A stretch of 29,049 nt of DNA from a virus: IMG/VR virus record IMGVR_UViG_3300011113_000748, positions 1 through 29,049 of that record, one strand, 5' to 3'. Position numbers and translations under genes: made by a program. Shown here piece by piece: positions 16,686 through 22,434 of this stretch. Below the pieces are notes generated by a model, which ran no database searches, was not told where the DNA came from, and saw nothing but the letters and a program-made list of their open reading frames with translations. The number at the start of each line of letters is the position of its first letter. The stretch's first letter is position 1.

Positions 16686-17417
16686 TCAAATTTCGAATCT
16701 TTGCTTTAAAGCATCTGCTGTTCCTGTACCAGATGGCTTAGCTGCTGCTGCCGTTGGCGCTGGCTGTTGTGGAGGAGCAGATGGGGTTGGTGCAGGAGGA
16801 GGTTGTGTGGAGGTTGGAGCTTGAGGAAGTTGCTGGGTATTTGTTTTACCAGTGAGTGCCTCATAATTAATGGGCTCCTTTCCTGTTGCAATCAGCATAT
16901 CATTCATAAGTTCATCTTCTTCTAAAAGCTTCTTACCAGCTTCAAAAGCAGGACCAATTCCTCTTTCAGTAAGTCTTTGAGATATTGTTGCAATTCTTTC
17001 ACTTAATTTAGCATCAATATTTTTAAGATCATTATCGAGACGATCAGATATGCCACCAAGTCTTGATTTTACTTCTTGCTGGAATCTTGCTTGTGCATCT
17101 TGAAGAGCTTTTAGCATTTCTGGAGTTTCTGAACCACCAGACCACCAATCTTGTGCTGATTGCAATAAGTTAGATTTACTAAATATAGAAGCTAAAGCTC
17201 CAACTCCAGCGCCAGTTAATCCAGATCTTAGAGCAGAACCAAACAATGCGCTACCTGCTCTCCCAAGTGCTGGACCGACAGCTCTTCCAAGATTATAGGC
17301 TAACTGAGCTTCTTTATTGAGTGTGAATGTTCCATCAGCTTCAGCAGTAACGTATCCTTTTCTAATGCCTGAAGCAAGCCACTGTGTTTGAGATATTTTT
17401 ATCATTTCTTTTTTCAT
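16686..17417 (-). CDS. Member of a paralogous family with an MIKxS-WL N-terminal motif (copy 1)
   Basis: A 243-aa protein. Residues 5-24 (MIKISQTQWLASGIRKGYV) align with the N-termini of the genes at 17427-18602 and 18664-19392. Residues 43-79 are Gly/Ala-rich and hydrophobic (LGRAGSALFGSALRSGLTGA), like a glycine-zipper or amphipathic membrane-active helix. Residues 105-152 are a probable coiled coil starting GGISDRLDNDLKNI, matching the GISKxLDKxM motif of its paralogues. Residues 196-230 are a Pro/Ala/Thr-rich linker, followed by a short charged end (DALKQRFEI). Virion or ejection-related work is my inference; no known family is claimed. Confidence 0.72.
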   Translation of the reverse strand: MKKEMIKISQTQWLASGIRKGYVTAEADGTFTLNKEAQLAYNLGRAVGPALGRAGSALFGSALRSGLTGAGVGALASIFSKSNLLQSAQDWWSGGSETPEMLKALQDAQARFQQEVKSRLGGISDRLDNDLKNIDAKLSERIATISQRLTERGIGPAFEAGKKLLEEDELMNDMLIATGKEPINYEALTGKTNTQQLPQAPTSTQPPPAPTPSAPPQQPAPTAAAAKPSGTGTADALKQRFEI

Positions 17418-17426
17418 GTTAACCTC

Positions 17427-18602
17427 TTATTTTGGTAAATAATCTGGAGACTGTGGAGCAGAGGCTCCTGGTGCATATCTATTTCTTAAAGCTTCAGCTA
17501 TCTGATCTTGTTTTTTCATAGCTGGACCACGTGAAGTTGGTTGGGTTTGCTGTATTTGTCTTTGTAAATCAGCAATTGTAGCCATTGTATTTCTCATTTC
17601 CTTATCAAGCACTTTACTAATGCCTGCAATGGGCTGGAATACCATTTGTAGTGAAGCAATGCCTCGCTGGAAATCTTGAGGTCTGTAATCTTTCATTTGA
17701 TTATTACCTCTTGCTGCATCAAAAAGAGCATCAGCGCCATAATATCCGGCTAATCCACCACCAAGTGCTGCAGCACCACGGCCAAGCATTTGCCTACCAG
17801 TTAATGCTGGTGGAACTGGAGCTGGATTTGGTTGAACTGGAGCTGGATTTGGTGGAACTGGAGCTGGATTTGGTGGAACTGGAGCTGGATTTGGTGGAAC
17901 TGGAGCTGGATTTGGTGGAACTGGAGCTGTTCCACCGCCACCAGATGCACCACCACCGCCAGAAGTGCCGCCACCGCCGACTAAGCCAGCAGCAGCTCCC
18001 CCTTTGTATGGTACGGCGCTCTTAAATGCAGCTGCAAATTGTGCATTATCCATACCAGCACTCGCTGGATCAGTAACTTTTAAGTTACCCTTTCCTACCA
18101 TTTTTTCAAGGAGATTTTTGTCTTGATTGTATAACTGAATCATTTGAGAATTTCCAGTAGGGTCTGTTACTTTTAATAAAGATCTTTCCCCACCTGGAGT
18201 ACGTGCTGCAATAACGTCAAACTTGAAATTTTGTCTTTGATCTGCAGGAATAGCTTGTATCGCAGAAATGGCACTGTCTCCTTGGAATCTTACGGCTCCA
18301 AGTTGCTGCATTCTACCTTCTCTAAATTTATTCCATCGCTCTCTTAATTTTAATGCAGCTTCTGGATCTTGTGGATTTATTTTTGCTTGAGCGCGTCTTC
18401 CAGAGTCACTTTGTAGCCAATCGTCAAAAGACGGAAGTTGAGCAACAATAGAAGGGTCATATACAGTCCCCTGTGCTACTTTAATTACGCCATCACCTTC
18501 TGTGTAAAATAAGCCTTTATCTAGTCCAACCTGAAGCCACTCACGGGAGCTCATTTTAATCATGGGTTTAGACGAATTTGCTGTTTTAATAAAACGTGCC
18601 AT
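17427..18602 (-). CDS. Member of the MIKxS-WL paralogous family with a PVPPNPA repeat linker (copy 2)
   Basis: A 391-aa protein. The shared N-terminal motif is at residues 14-34 (MIKMSSREWLQVGLDKGLF), after a basic 13-residue leader. Residues 60-200 are a unique, mostly helical domain. Residues 200-225 are Gly/Ser-rich and 226-265 consist of tandem PAPVPPN heptads coded by 21-base DNA repeats. Residues 270-298 are a Gly/Ala-rich hydrophobic stretch (GRGAAALGGGLAGYYGADAL). Residues 325-350 (IAGISKVLDKEMRNTM) are shared with the gene at 18664-19392. The heptads probably act as a stiff spacer between two modules. Confidence 0.75.
   Translation of the reverse strand: MARFIKTANSSKPMIKMSSREWLQVGLDKGLFYTEGDGVIKVAQGTVYDPSIVAQLPSFDDWLQSDSGRRAQAKINPQDPEAALKLRERWNKFREGRMQQLGAVRFQGDSAISAIQAIPADQRQNFKFDVIAARTPGGERSLLKVTDPTGNSQMIQLYNQDKNLLEKMVGKGNLKVTDPASAGMDNAQFAAAFKSAVPYKGGAAAGLVGGGGTSGGGGASGGGGTAPVPPNPAPVPPNPAPVPPNPAPVPPNPAPVQPNPAPVPPALTGRQMLGRGAAALGGGLAGYYGADALFDAARGNNQMKDYRPQDFQRGIASLQMVFQPIAGISKVLDKEMRNTMATIADLQRQIQQTQPTSRGPAMKKQDQIAEALRNRYAPGASAPQSPDYLPK
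17809..17928. repeat. 21-base tandem repeat coding PAPVPPN heptads
   Basis: Five full units and a 15-base partial unit, each in plus-strand terms GGTGGAACTGGAGCTGGATT plus T, at 17809, 17830, 17851, 17872, 17893 and 17914. Unit two differs by one base (GGTTG). Read on the minus strand they code the Pro-rich heptads of the 391-aa protein. The near identity points to recent copy-number expansion, so the array could vary in length among relatives. Confidence 0.95.
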
Positions 18603-18663
18603 TATGTAATTTCCTCCAAATGCTATATGTTATTCAAAATAATATAAATGTTTTCCTCTTCAT

Positions 18664-19392
18664 TTACTTATTTTTTGCTGCGTCTAACTGTCTAATTAAG
18701 TCTAAAACAGTTGTGACGCCTTCTGCCATATTCTTGTCAAGACTTTTAGATATTCCAGCTATATCTTTAGCAATCATAGTTAATTTAAGTGCGGCTCCTT
18801 TAAATTTAGGAATACTGCCTGCTTTTTGTTCTATTACTGATGGAGATGCAACATTAAATCCTTTTCTTTGGTTTATAGTTGCATCCGCTATCCAGTCAGC
18901 AAGAAGATATCCTCCAACCCCACCGGCACCAGTAGCAAGACCTCGACCAGCAACTGTTCTTGTCTTACTTGGACCCAGAATAGAACGGATTCTACTGGGT
19001 CTTGTTGTTGACTGAAGGGCTGTCACCTGTTCTGGAGATATAACTCCACTAGATCTTAAATATTCTCGCAATCTTGCTGGATCTGCAGCAATTGCGTTTA
19101 CAACTGCAGGATCAACATTTTGTTGCCTACTTTGCATAATGCGTGAAACAAGCATTTGTGCACCAATGCTCCCAGCAACAACACCAAAAACAGAATTACC
19201 GTCTGATTGCTCCGATTCTCTTGAACGTTCTGGAGACTCATTACGTCTTGACGCTTCACCTGGATTTATAATGCCTCCAGAAGCAGAAGGAAATGGCATA
19301 TTTGTAACATCAAAAGCAACTTTGCTTCGTGTTGAAACCCAGTTGTTTTCTATGCCTATTTTTAACCAATCTGCTGAAGACAGCTTAATCAT
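18664..19392 (-). CDS. Member of the MIKxS-WL paralogous family (copy 3)
   Basis: A 242-aa protein starting at ATG 19392, which overlaps the stop of the upstream gene (ATGA 19389-19392) and puts the shared motif MIKLSSADWLKIGIENNW at its exact N-terminus; the longer frame from 19431 is therefore less likely. Residues 35-65 are polar and disordered. Residues about 149-172 are Gly/Ala-rich and hydrophobic (GRGLATGAGGVGGYLLADW). Residues 211-235 (IAGISKSLDKNMAEGVTTVL) match the C-terminal motif of the 391-aa paralogue. The shared ends with different middles suggest proteins sent to the same place with different cargo domains. Confidence 0.75.
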   Translation of the reverse strand: MIKLSSADWLKIGIENNWVSTRSKVAFDVTNMPFPSASGGIINPGEASRRNESPERSRESEQSDGNSVFGVVAGSIGAQMLVSRIMQSRQQNVDPAVVNAIAADPARLREYLRSSGVISPEQVTALQSTTRPSRIRSILGPSKTRTVAGRGLATGAGGVGGYLLADWIADATINQRKGFNVASPSVIEQKAGSIPKFKGAALKLTMIAKDIAGISKSLDKNMAEGVTTVLDLIRQLDAAKNK

Positions 19393-19724
19393 GGAAGCTT
19401 GGTATTCTTTCTCCAAGCTTTGCAACTCCAATATCTTGCACTTGTTCTGTCTTTAGCCTGATCGCACTTATGTCTAGCTAAAAAGCTCTTCTGTCTACTT
19501 GGCTTATTTCTCTTGATTGACAGTGTTTTTTCACCTTTTGCCTTGGCGCTTGAGCCACCATGACCAAAGTTAACCTTTTTTACATTTCCACTCTTTGGAT
19601 CTTTGACATATACCTTAAATTTCTTTACATCGCCCTTCATGATCTTGCCTAGTGGAACATCTTTACCGCCATGCTTTGCGGCTTCTTTACGCATTTCGTA
19701 GTTGTTTGAATTGAATTCGAGCAT
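19389..19724 (-). CDS. Small basic phage protein with an RHKCD-ARYWSCK motif
   Basis: A 111-aa, very basic protein. Residues about 33-52 (VKKFKVYVKDPKSGNVKKV) are followed by a Gly/Lys loop and then SFLARHKCD and ARYWSCKAW. I recall a small protein with this KVYVKDPKxGNxKKVxFG plus RHxCDxxxxKxxARYWSCKxW signature from many large tailed phages. Its function is not known to me. Its two cysteines (in RHKCD and YWSCK) and a nearby histidine could bind zinc. AGGAG precedes the ATG, and a terminator ends the upstream gene just before it, so it needs its own promoter or read-through. Confidence 0.78.
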   Translation of the reverse strand: MLEFNSNNYEMRKEAAKHGGKDVPLGKIMKGDVKKFKVYVKDPKSGNVKKVNFGHGGSSAKAKGEKTLSIKRNKPSRQKSFLARHKCDQAKDRTSARYWSCKAWRKNTKLP

Positions 19725-19735
19725 AGAATTCTCCT

Positions 19736-19769
19736 AAAAAAAGAACAGTACGGTTTTTACGCCGTACTG
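19736..19769 (-). terminator. Intrinsic terminator after the gene at 19812-20486
   Basis: Read on the minus strand, CAGTACGG, an eight-base loop and CCGTACTG form a perfect eight-base-pair stem (19769-19762 with 19753-19746), followed by TTCTTTTTTT. The U-tract runs into the ribosome binding site of the next gene, separating the two transcripts. Confidence 0.85.
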
Positions 19770-19811
19770 CTCCATACCCCTTTTTATTAAAATATAAATA
19801 TATGTATGAAA

Positions 19812-20486
19812 TTATGATGCGGGGTATTGATTGGGGGTGTAATCTATCATTAAACTTACTGTTATATCGTAAAAATGTTTTCTCCAAGTGGCTGATGTTA
19901 TCCACTTATAACGGATATCTTCATTTTTCTTCTTTTCAGCAATAATGTCATTTACGTCTCTACCAGTTTCTTCACATTCCTTCATGAGCTCTGCAGTCAC
20001 TGGATGTGTTTGAACCCCTTGTGGGGCTTCCTTTTTCACGACAAGAACTCTGTCGTTCTCTGGTCGATTCGTAATATCAATATCGTACACCTTTATAGTA
20101 TTAAGAGGAAAAACGTCTTTGTTGTCTTCTCCAAAAACTAATTTTCTTACATTTGATCTAAATGCTTCATTGCACAAAGATGATAACTCATTTGACAAGC
20201 TTATTCTCCATTGTTCAAAAGTATCAATATCTTCTTTTGTTGGATCTTCAGCAATAGTAAGATAGTGAAGAACTTTTTTACATTCTACGAGATCATCCGA
20301 GTCGAACTGGAACTGAGTATTCCATGGTTTTGTTGATCGCATCTTTCCGTCTTTGATGTGAAAATCAACATTGACTGCATCTTGAGAAAAGTTTGGATTA
20401 GAAATTGCGTTAAAAATCTCTTTAGCAACAGATTGCTTAAGTAATTCCGAAAAAAACTCTTGTAGCTTAACTGGAGTGTTGTTCAT
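19812..20486 (-). CDS. Protein of unknown function, 224 aa
   Basis: A charged protein with mixed helix and strand and no recognised motif. The C-terminal part contains Trp/Tyr-rich sequence (RYKWITSATWRKHFYDITVS), a pattern typical of beta-sandwich virion proteins. Its ATG and that of the ATPase gene share the palindrome CATG at 20484-20487, so the two are divergent with no intergenic space, and its promoter must lie within the ATPase gene. It is ended by its own terminator (19736-19769). Function unknown. Confidence 0.72.
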   Translation of the reverse strand: MNNTPVKLQEFFSELLKQSVAKEIFNAISNPNFSQDAVNVDFHIKDGKMRSTKPWNTQFQFDSDDLVECKKVLHYLTIAEDPTKEDIDTFEQWRISLSNELSSLCNEAFRSNVRKLVFGEDNKDVFPLNTIKVYDIDITNRPENDRVLVVKKEAPQGVQTHPVTAELMKECEETGRDVNDIIAEKKKNEDIRYKWITSATWRKHFYDITVSLMIDYTPNQYPAS

Positions 20487-21369
20487 GTATTATCTCAAAA
20501 GTATTGATTTTACAAATTTTTGTGGTTACAAAAAATTGTCTTTAGATTTCTTCAAAGACAACAAGCCTTTGCCTCTTACTGTATTTTTCGGACCAAACGG
20601 AACTGGAAAAAGTACTGTATTGAGTGGAATAAGAATGTTGTCAAATCCATATCAGTTTTTTGGAAGAGAGAATGATATGTATTTTAGAAAAATGGTGTTT
20701 CACGAAGACTACGACCCCACATACTCTGGCTTTATTAAATCAGTCAGAGATCTTAACTTAACAGCTCACTTTATTGATACAGAAAATAAAACATATAAAG
20801 TTATTTTAGATCAAAACGGAATTATAGAATCAGAGTTACCAAGATATAATTCAGATCAAGAGGGATGGAGTGTTTTTACTGATGCAGATCATCCTATGAA
20901 TATGAACAAATTTCAAATTAGAAAAGAAGCTGCAGAAAAATTTCTTGAAATAGCTTCATACGTATACGGGTTACCATTATCTTTAGGAAAAGAAATAACA
21001 ACTTATGATCTTGAAGACAGTGCTACGTTTTATCAAGATTTAATCATTACAAAGAAAGAAGTTAAAGTACACTTCAAAAGAATGAGTGATGGAGAAAAGA
21101 AAATAGCAACTTTGCTCCGTCACATATGTAATGAATCAGTTTTAAATCCTAGTAATATATATCTCATTGATAACGCAGAGATGCATATTTATTTTAAGAG
21201 ACATCCAGGTTTAGTAAAAAGATTAATATCTTGTTTTCCTGACAAACAGTTCATAACTACTTCTCACAGTTCCAATTTTATTAATGCAGTAAAGTCACAT
21301 GTGGGAGAAGAAGCATTATTTGATTTAGAAAAAGTACACGGGTTCGACTCTGTTAGTTATGACATGTGA
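20485..21369 (+). CDS. ABC/SMC-type AAA ATPase (RecF/OLD-like), altered Walker B
   Basis: A 294-aa protein in the AAA_21-like class of RecF/SMC/OLD ATPases. Residues 1-35 hold the usual start (YYLKSIDFTNFCGYKKLSLD). Walker A is GPNGTGKST (36-44), the ABC signature is MSDGEKK (200-206), Walker B is IYLIDN (225-230) and the H-loop is TTSHS with His261. The family norm is hhhhDEPExHLH; here it reads IDNAEMHIY, so the catalytic glutamate after Asp229 is Asn230. I chose ATG 20485 over the GTG at 20476 because GGAG lies nine bases upstream of 20485. No nuclease domain follows. A role in DNA transactions or defence is possible but not shown. Confidence 0.87.
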   Translation: MYYLKSIDFTNFCGYKKLSLDFFKDNKPLPLTVFFGPNGTGKSTVLSGIRMLSNPYQFFGRENDMYFRKMVFHEDYDPTYSGFIKSVRDLNLTAHFIDTENKTYKVILDQNGIIESELPRYNSDQEGWSVFTDADHPMNMNKFQIRKEAAEKFLEIASYVYGLPLSLGKEITTYDLEDSATFYQDLIITKKEVKVHFKRMSDGEKKIATLLRHICNESVLNPSNIYLIDNAEMHIYFKRHPGLVKRLISCFPDKQFITTSHSSNFINAVKSHVGEEALFDLEKVHGFDSVSYDM

Positions 21370-21382
21370 ACTTTCTACCACT

Positions 21383-21422
21383 GAACCCGAAGGGTTCTGT
21401 GCCGAGGGGCGAAGCCCCGAGG
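21383..21422. other. Two adjacent GAA-loop hairpins, the second with tandem G-A mismatches
   Basis: GAACCC-GAA-GGGTTC (21383-21397) is a six-base-pair stem with a GAA triloop. Right after it, CC-GA-GGGGC-GAA-GCCCC-GA-GG (21402-21422) is a symmetric hairpin: two outer pairs, a tandem GA/GA internal loop of the sheared type, five inner pairs and again a GAA loop. The second contains GCGAAGC, known as an unusually stable DNA mini-hairpin sequence. No U-tract follows, so these are not ordinary terminators. Confidence 0.8.
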
Positions 21423-21456
21423 AATAATTAAAGTCAATGTCGCTTCGCTCCATTTG

Positions 21457-21485
21457 TCGATGTCACTCCAAAGTCGTGACATCGA
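21457..21485. other. Ten-base-pair perfect hairpin
   Basis: TCGATGTCAC (21457-21466) pairs perfectly with GTGACATCGA (21476-21485) around a nine-base loop. With a perfect ten-base stem it is the strongest hairpin of the region. No T-run follows, so it is unlikely to be a terminator. It could be an RNA stem or a dyad bound by a protein. Confidence 0.85.
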
Positions 21486-21516
21486 ACAGTAATTGATAGT
21501 ATGTGCTTGGGTTTGT

Positions 21517-21530
21517 AATCCGTTTCTGTT
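21517..21530. repeat. 14-base direct repeat, copy 1 (copy 2 at 21626-21639)
   Basis: AATCCGTTTCTGTT occurs at 21517-21530 and again at 21626-21639, 109 bases apart. Copy 1 leads into the hairpin TCCCTG-TGAAA-CAGGGA (21530-21546). Copy 2 starts inside the closing strand of the ATTCTGAGA/TCTCAGAAT stem (21579-21587 with 21620-21628). The pair could mark a duplicated RNA element or the flanks of an inserted 109-base unit. Confidence 0.85.
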
Positions 21531-21625
21531 CCCTGTGAAACAGGGAGATATCCCCAGCGCGGTCGCCACTTTATATTAATTCTGAGACTCTTTCATATAA
21601 AGGACACTCTCCCATCTGTTCTCAG

Positions 21626-21639
21626 AATCCGTTTCTGTT
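21626..21639. repeat. 14-base direct repeat, copy 2
   Basis: Second copy of AATCCGTTTCTGTT. Its first three bases belong to the 3' arm of a nine-base-pair stem (21579-21587 with 21620-21628, 32-base loop). An AT-only stretch follows. Confidence 0.85.
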
Positions 21640-21953
21640 GTAATATGATTTAATAATTATATAATAGTTTGTAAAATAATTTTGAAAAATTTGCAAATAA
21701 CGGAGATTTGCCAGCAAACATTACAGTGTTTATTTTCTGCTGTCCAATAGTTGAGCCAGTTCCGATTCGATCTTGACGACTCTTCCACCACGCTTGGATG
21801 CGCGCTACCAAAGCAGTTTGGGACTAAATACCGCTGGCCAATTGTGCTTTGTGCCAAAAAATAACTATTCAATTTTTGCAAACACCCTGTAAGATGTTCA
21901 CATTTCGTATATCGGACAGAAAGATAAAAGCCATTTTTTAAGTAATTGTTTTT

Positions 21954-22142
21954 ATGAGCCTTTCTTTATATCCTAATGTTGTCAATAAAAAATTATTTGT
22001 ACAAGATTCAGCTCCATTGTACGCTGTAGCTGGAGACCAGTGGTTCAATACAAAAAATGGTATTTTACTAATTTATATTAGAGATGATAAGGGAGTGAGC
22101 TTCTGGGTTGAAACTGGCTCATCTCTTAGTGAGGGCAGTTAA
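21954..22142 (+). CDS. Short fibre-module protein (GDQWFNT type)
   Basis: A 62-aa protein that is essentially one copy of the module seen inside the 705-aa fibre protein downstream: AVAGDQWFNTKNG, LIYIRDD and SFWVE correspond to NAGDRWYNTTTG, YTLIDD and FWVN there. The Trp-rich beta pattern is typical of small fibre-tip or adaptor domains. No good ribosome binding site precedes the ATG. It opens the plus-strand fibre cluster and ends two bases before the next gene. It may be a stand-alone adaptor or chaperone-like partner for fibres, or a fragment that split off. Confidence 0.7.
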   Translation: MSLSLYPNVVNKKLFVQDSAPLYAVAGDQWFNTKNGILLIYIRDDKGVSFWVETGSSLSEGS

Positions 22143-22144
22143 TT

Positions 22145-22432
22145 ATGTTTCAATTTCCTGACCCAACAAAACAAACCACTTTTAGTATAAATGAAAAAAA
22201 TTGGCAATGGACTGGTTCGTACTGGGCATTAGTTAAAACAGCAGTTGTTGGTGGAGGAGTTTCTTTTTATCAGCAAGACGATGCCCCCTCTTCCGCCAGG
22301 CTTGGAGATAGATGGCTGAACACACAAAATTTGACTGAATATATTTATGTTCAAATGTCAGCAAGTCCAGATGTATTTCAGTGGATGGATTTGACTGGAG
22401 ACTATCCTGGAGACACCTTTGTTGGAGACTAA
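22145..22432 (+). CDS. Short fibre-module protein with two shared modules
   Basis: A 95-aa protein that joins two modules. Residues 1-30 (MFQFPDPTKQTTFSINEKNW, QWTGSYW) resemble the N-termini of the 705-aa and 336-aa fibre proteins (FPxxPxxGQxYxFNGxxWxWNG). Residues 47-85 (PSSARLGDRWLNTQNLTEYI, FQWMDLTGD) are a GDRWxNT module. GAGGG lies upstream of the ATG. The stop is two bases before the next ATG. Virion surface role inferred from the modules. Confidence 0.72.
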   Translation: MFQFPDPTKQTTFSINEKNWQWTGSYWALVKTAVVGGGVSFYQQDDAPSSARLGDRWLNTQNLTEYIYVQMSASPDVFQWMDLTGDYPGDTFVGD

Positions 22433-22434
22433 GT

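Larger units (their letters stand above)
21370..21953. ncRNA. Candidate structured RNA region without a convincing gene
   Basis: These 584 bases hold no convincing coding sequence: frames are short and lack ribosome binding sites. They do hold several strong hairpins (21383-21397, 21402-21422, 21457-21485, 21530-21546, 21579-21628, 21693-21711) and locally GC-rich islands (about 21380-21422, 21550-21570 and 21775-21840) in an otherwise AT-rich genome. Such islands in AT-rich genomes often mark structured RNAs. tRNA-like fragments (a TTCGA loop, a GGTAG D-loop look-alike) occur but no full cloverleaf forms. The size is near that of large phage-borne RNAs such as ROOL and GOLLD, but I cannot show membership. 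The strand is uncertain. Confidence 0.4.

Noticed and set aside
17651-18025. Plus-strand frame with LVELELD repeats
   Set aside because: It is the antisense shadow of the PAPVPPN repeat in the 391-aa gene.
18596-19015. Plus-strand 139-codon frame with hydrophobic N-terminus
   Set aside because: Antisense to a gene that fits its operon and carries the paralogue motifs; no ribosome binding site.
19791-19800. T4 late-promoter-like TATAAATA on the plus strand
   Set aside because: It points into the end of a minus-strand gene with no plus-strand gene nearby.
21330-21420. tRNA or tmRNA start: TTCGAC loop near 21341 and a GTTCAGTGGTAGAA D-arm look-alike on the minus strand near 21373-21388
   Set aside because: The T-loop-like and D-arm-like pieces lie on opposite strands, no acceptor stem pairs, and the anticodon arm does not close correctly. 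The first piece is also inside the ATPase coding sequence.
21375-21569. Minus-strand frame of 64 codons starting with GTG
   Set aside because: It covers three hairpins and has no ribosome binding site; composition resembles translated structured RNA.
21500-21570. tRNA-Thr-like anticodon loop (TTTGTAA) on the plus strand
   Set aside because: The anticodon stem is weak and the expected T-arm is replaced by a TCCCTG/CAGGGA hairpin with a five-base loop.
21745-21845. tRNA on the minus strand with a GGTAGCGCGC D-arm and CGT anticodon
   Set aside because: Position 33 is not U and no GTTCRA T-loop follows.
21657-21881. Minus-strand frame of 74 codons
   Set aside because: No ribosome binding site, unusual composition and overlap with the hairpin-rich region; probably a chance frame.
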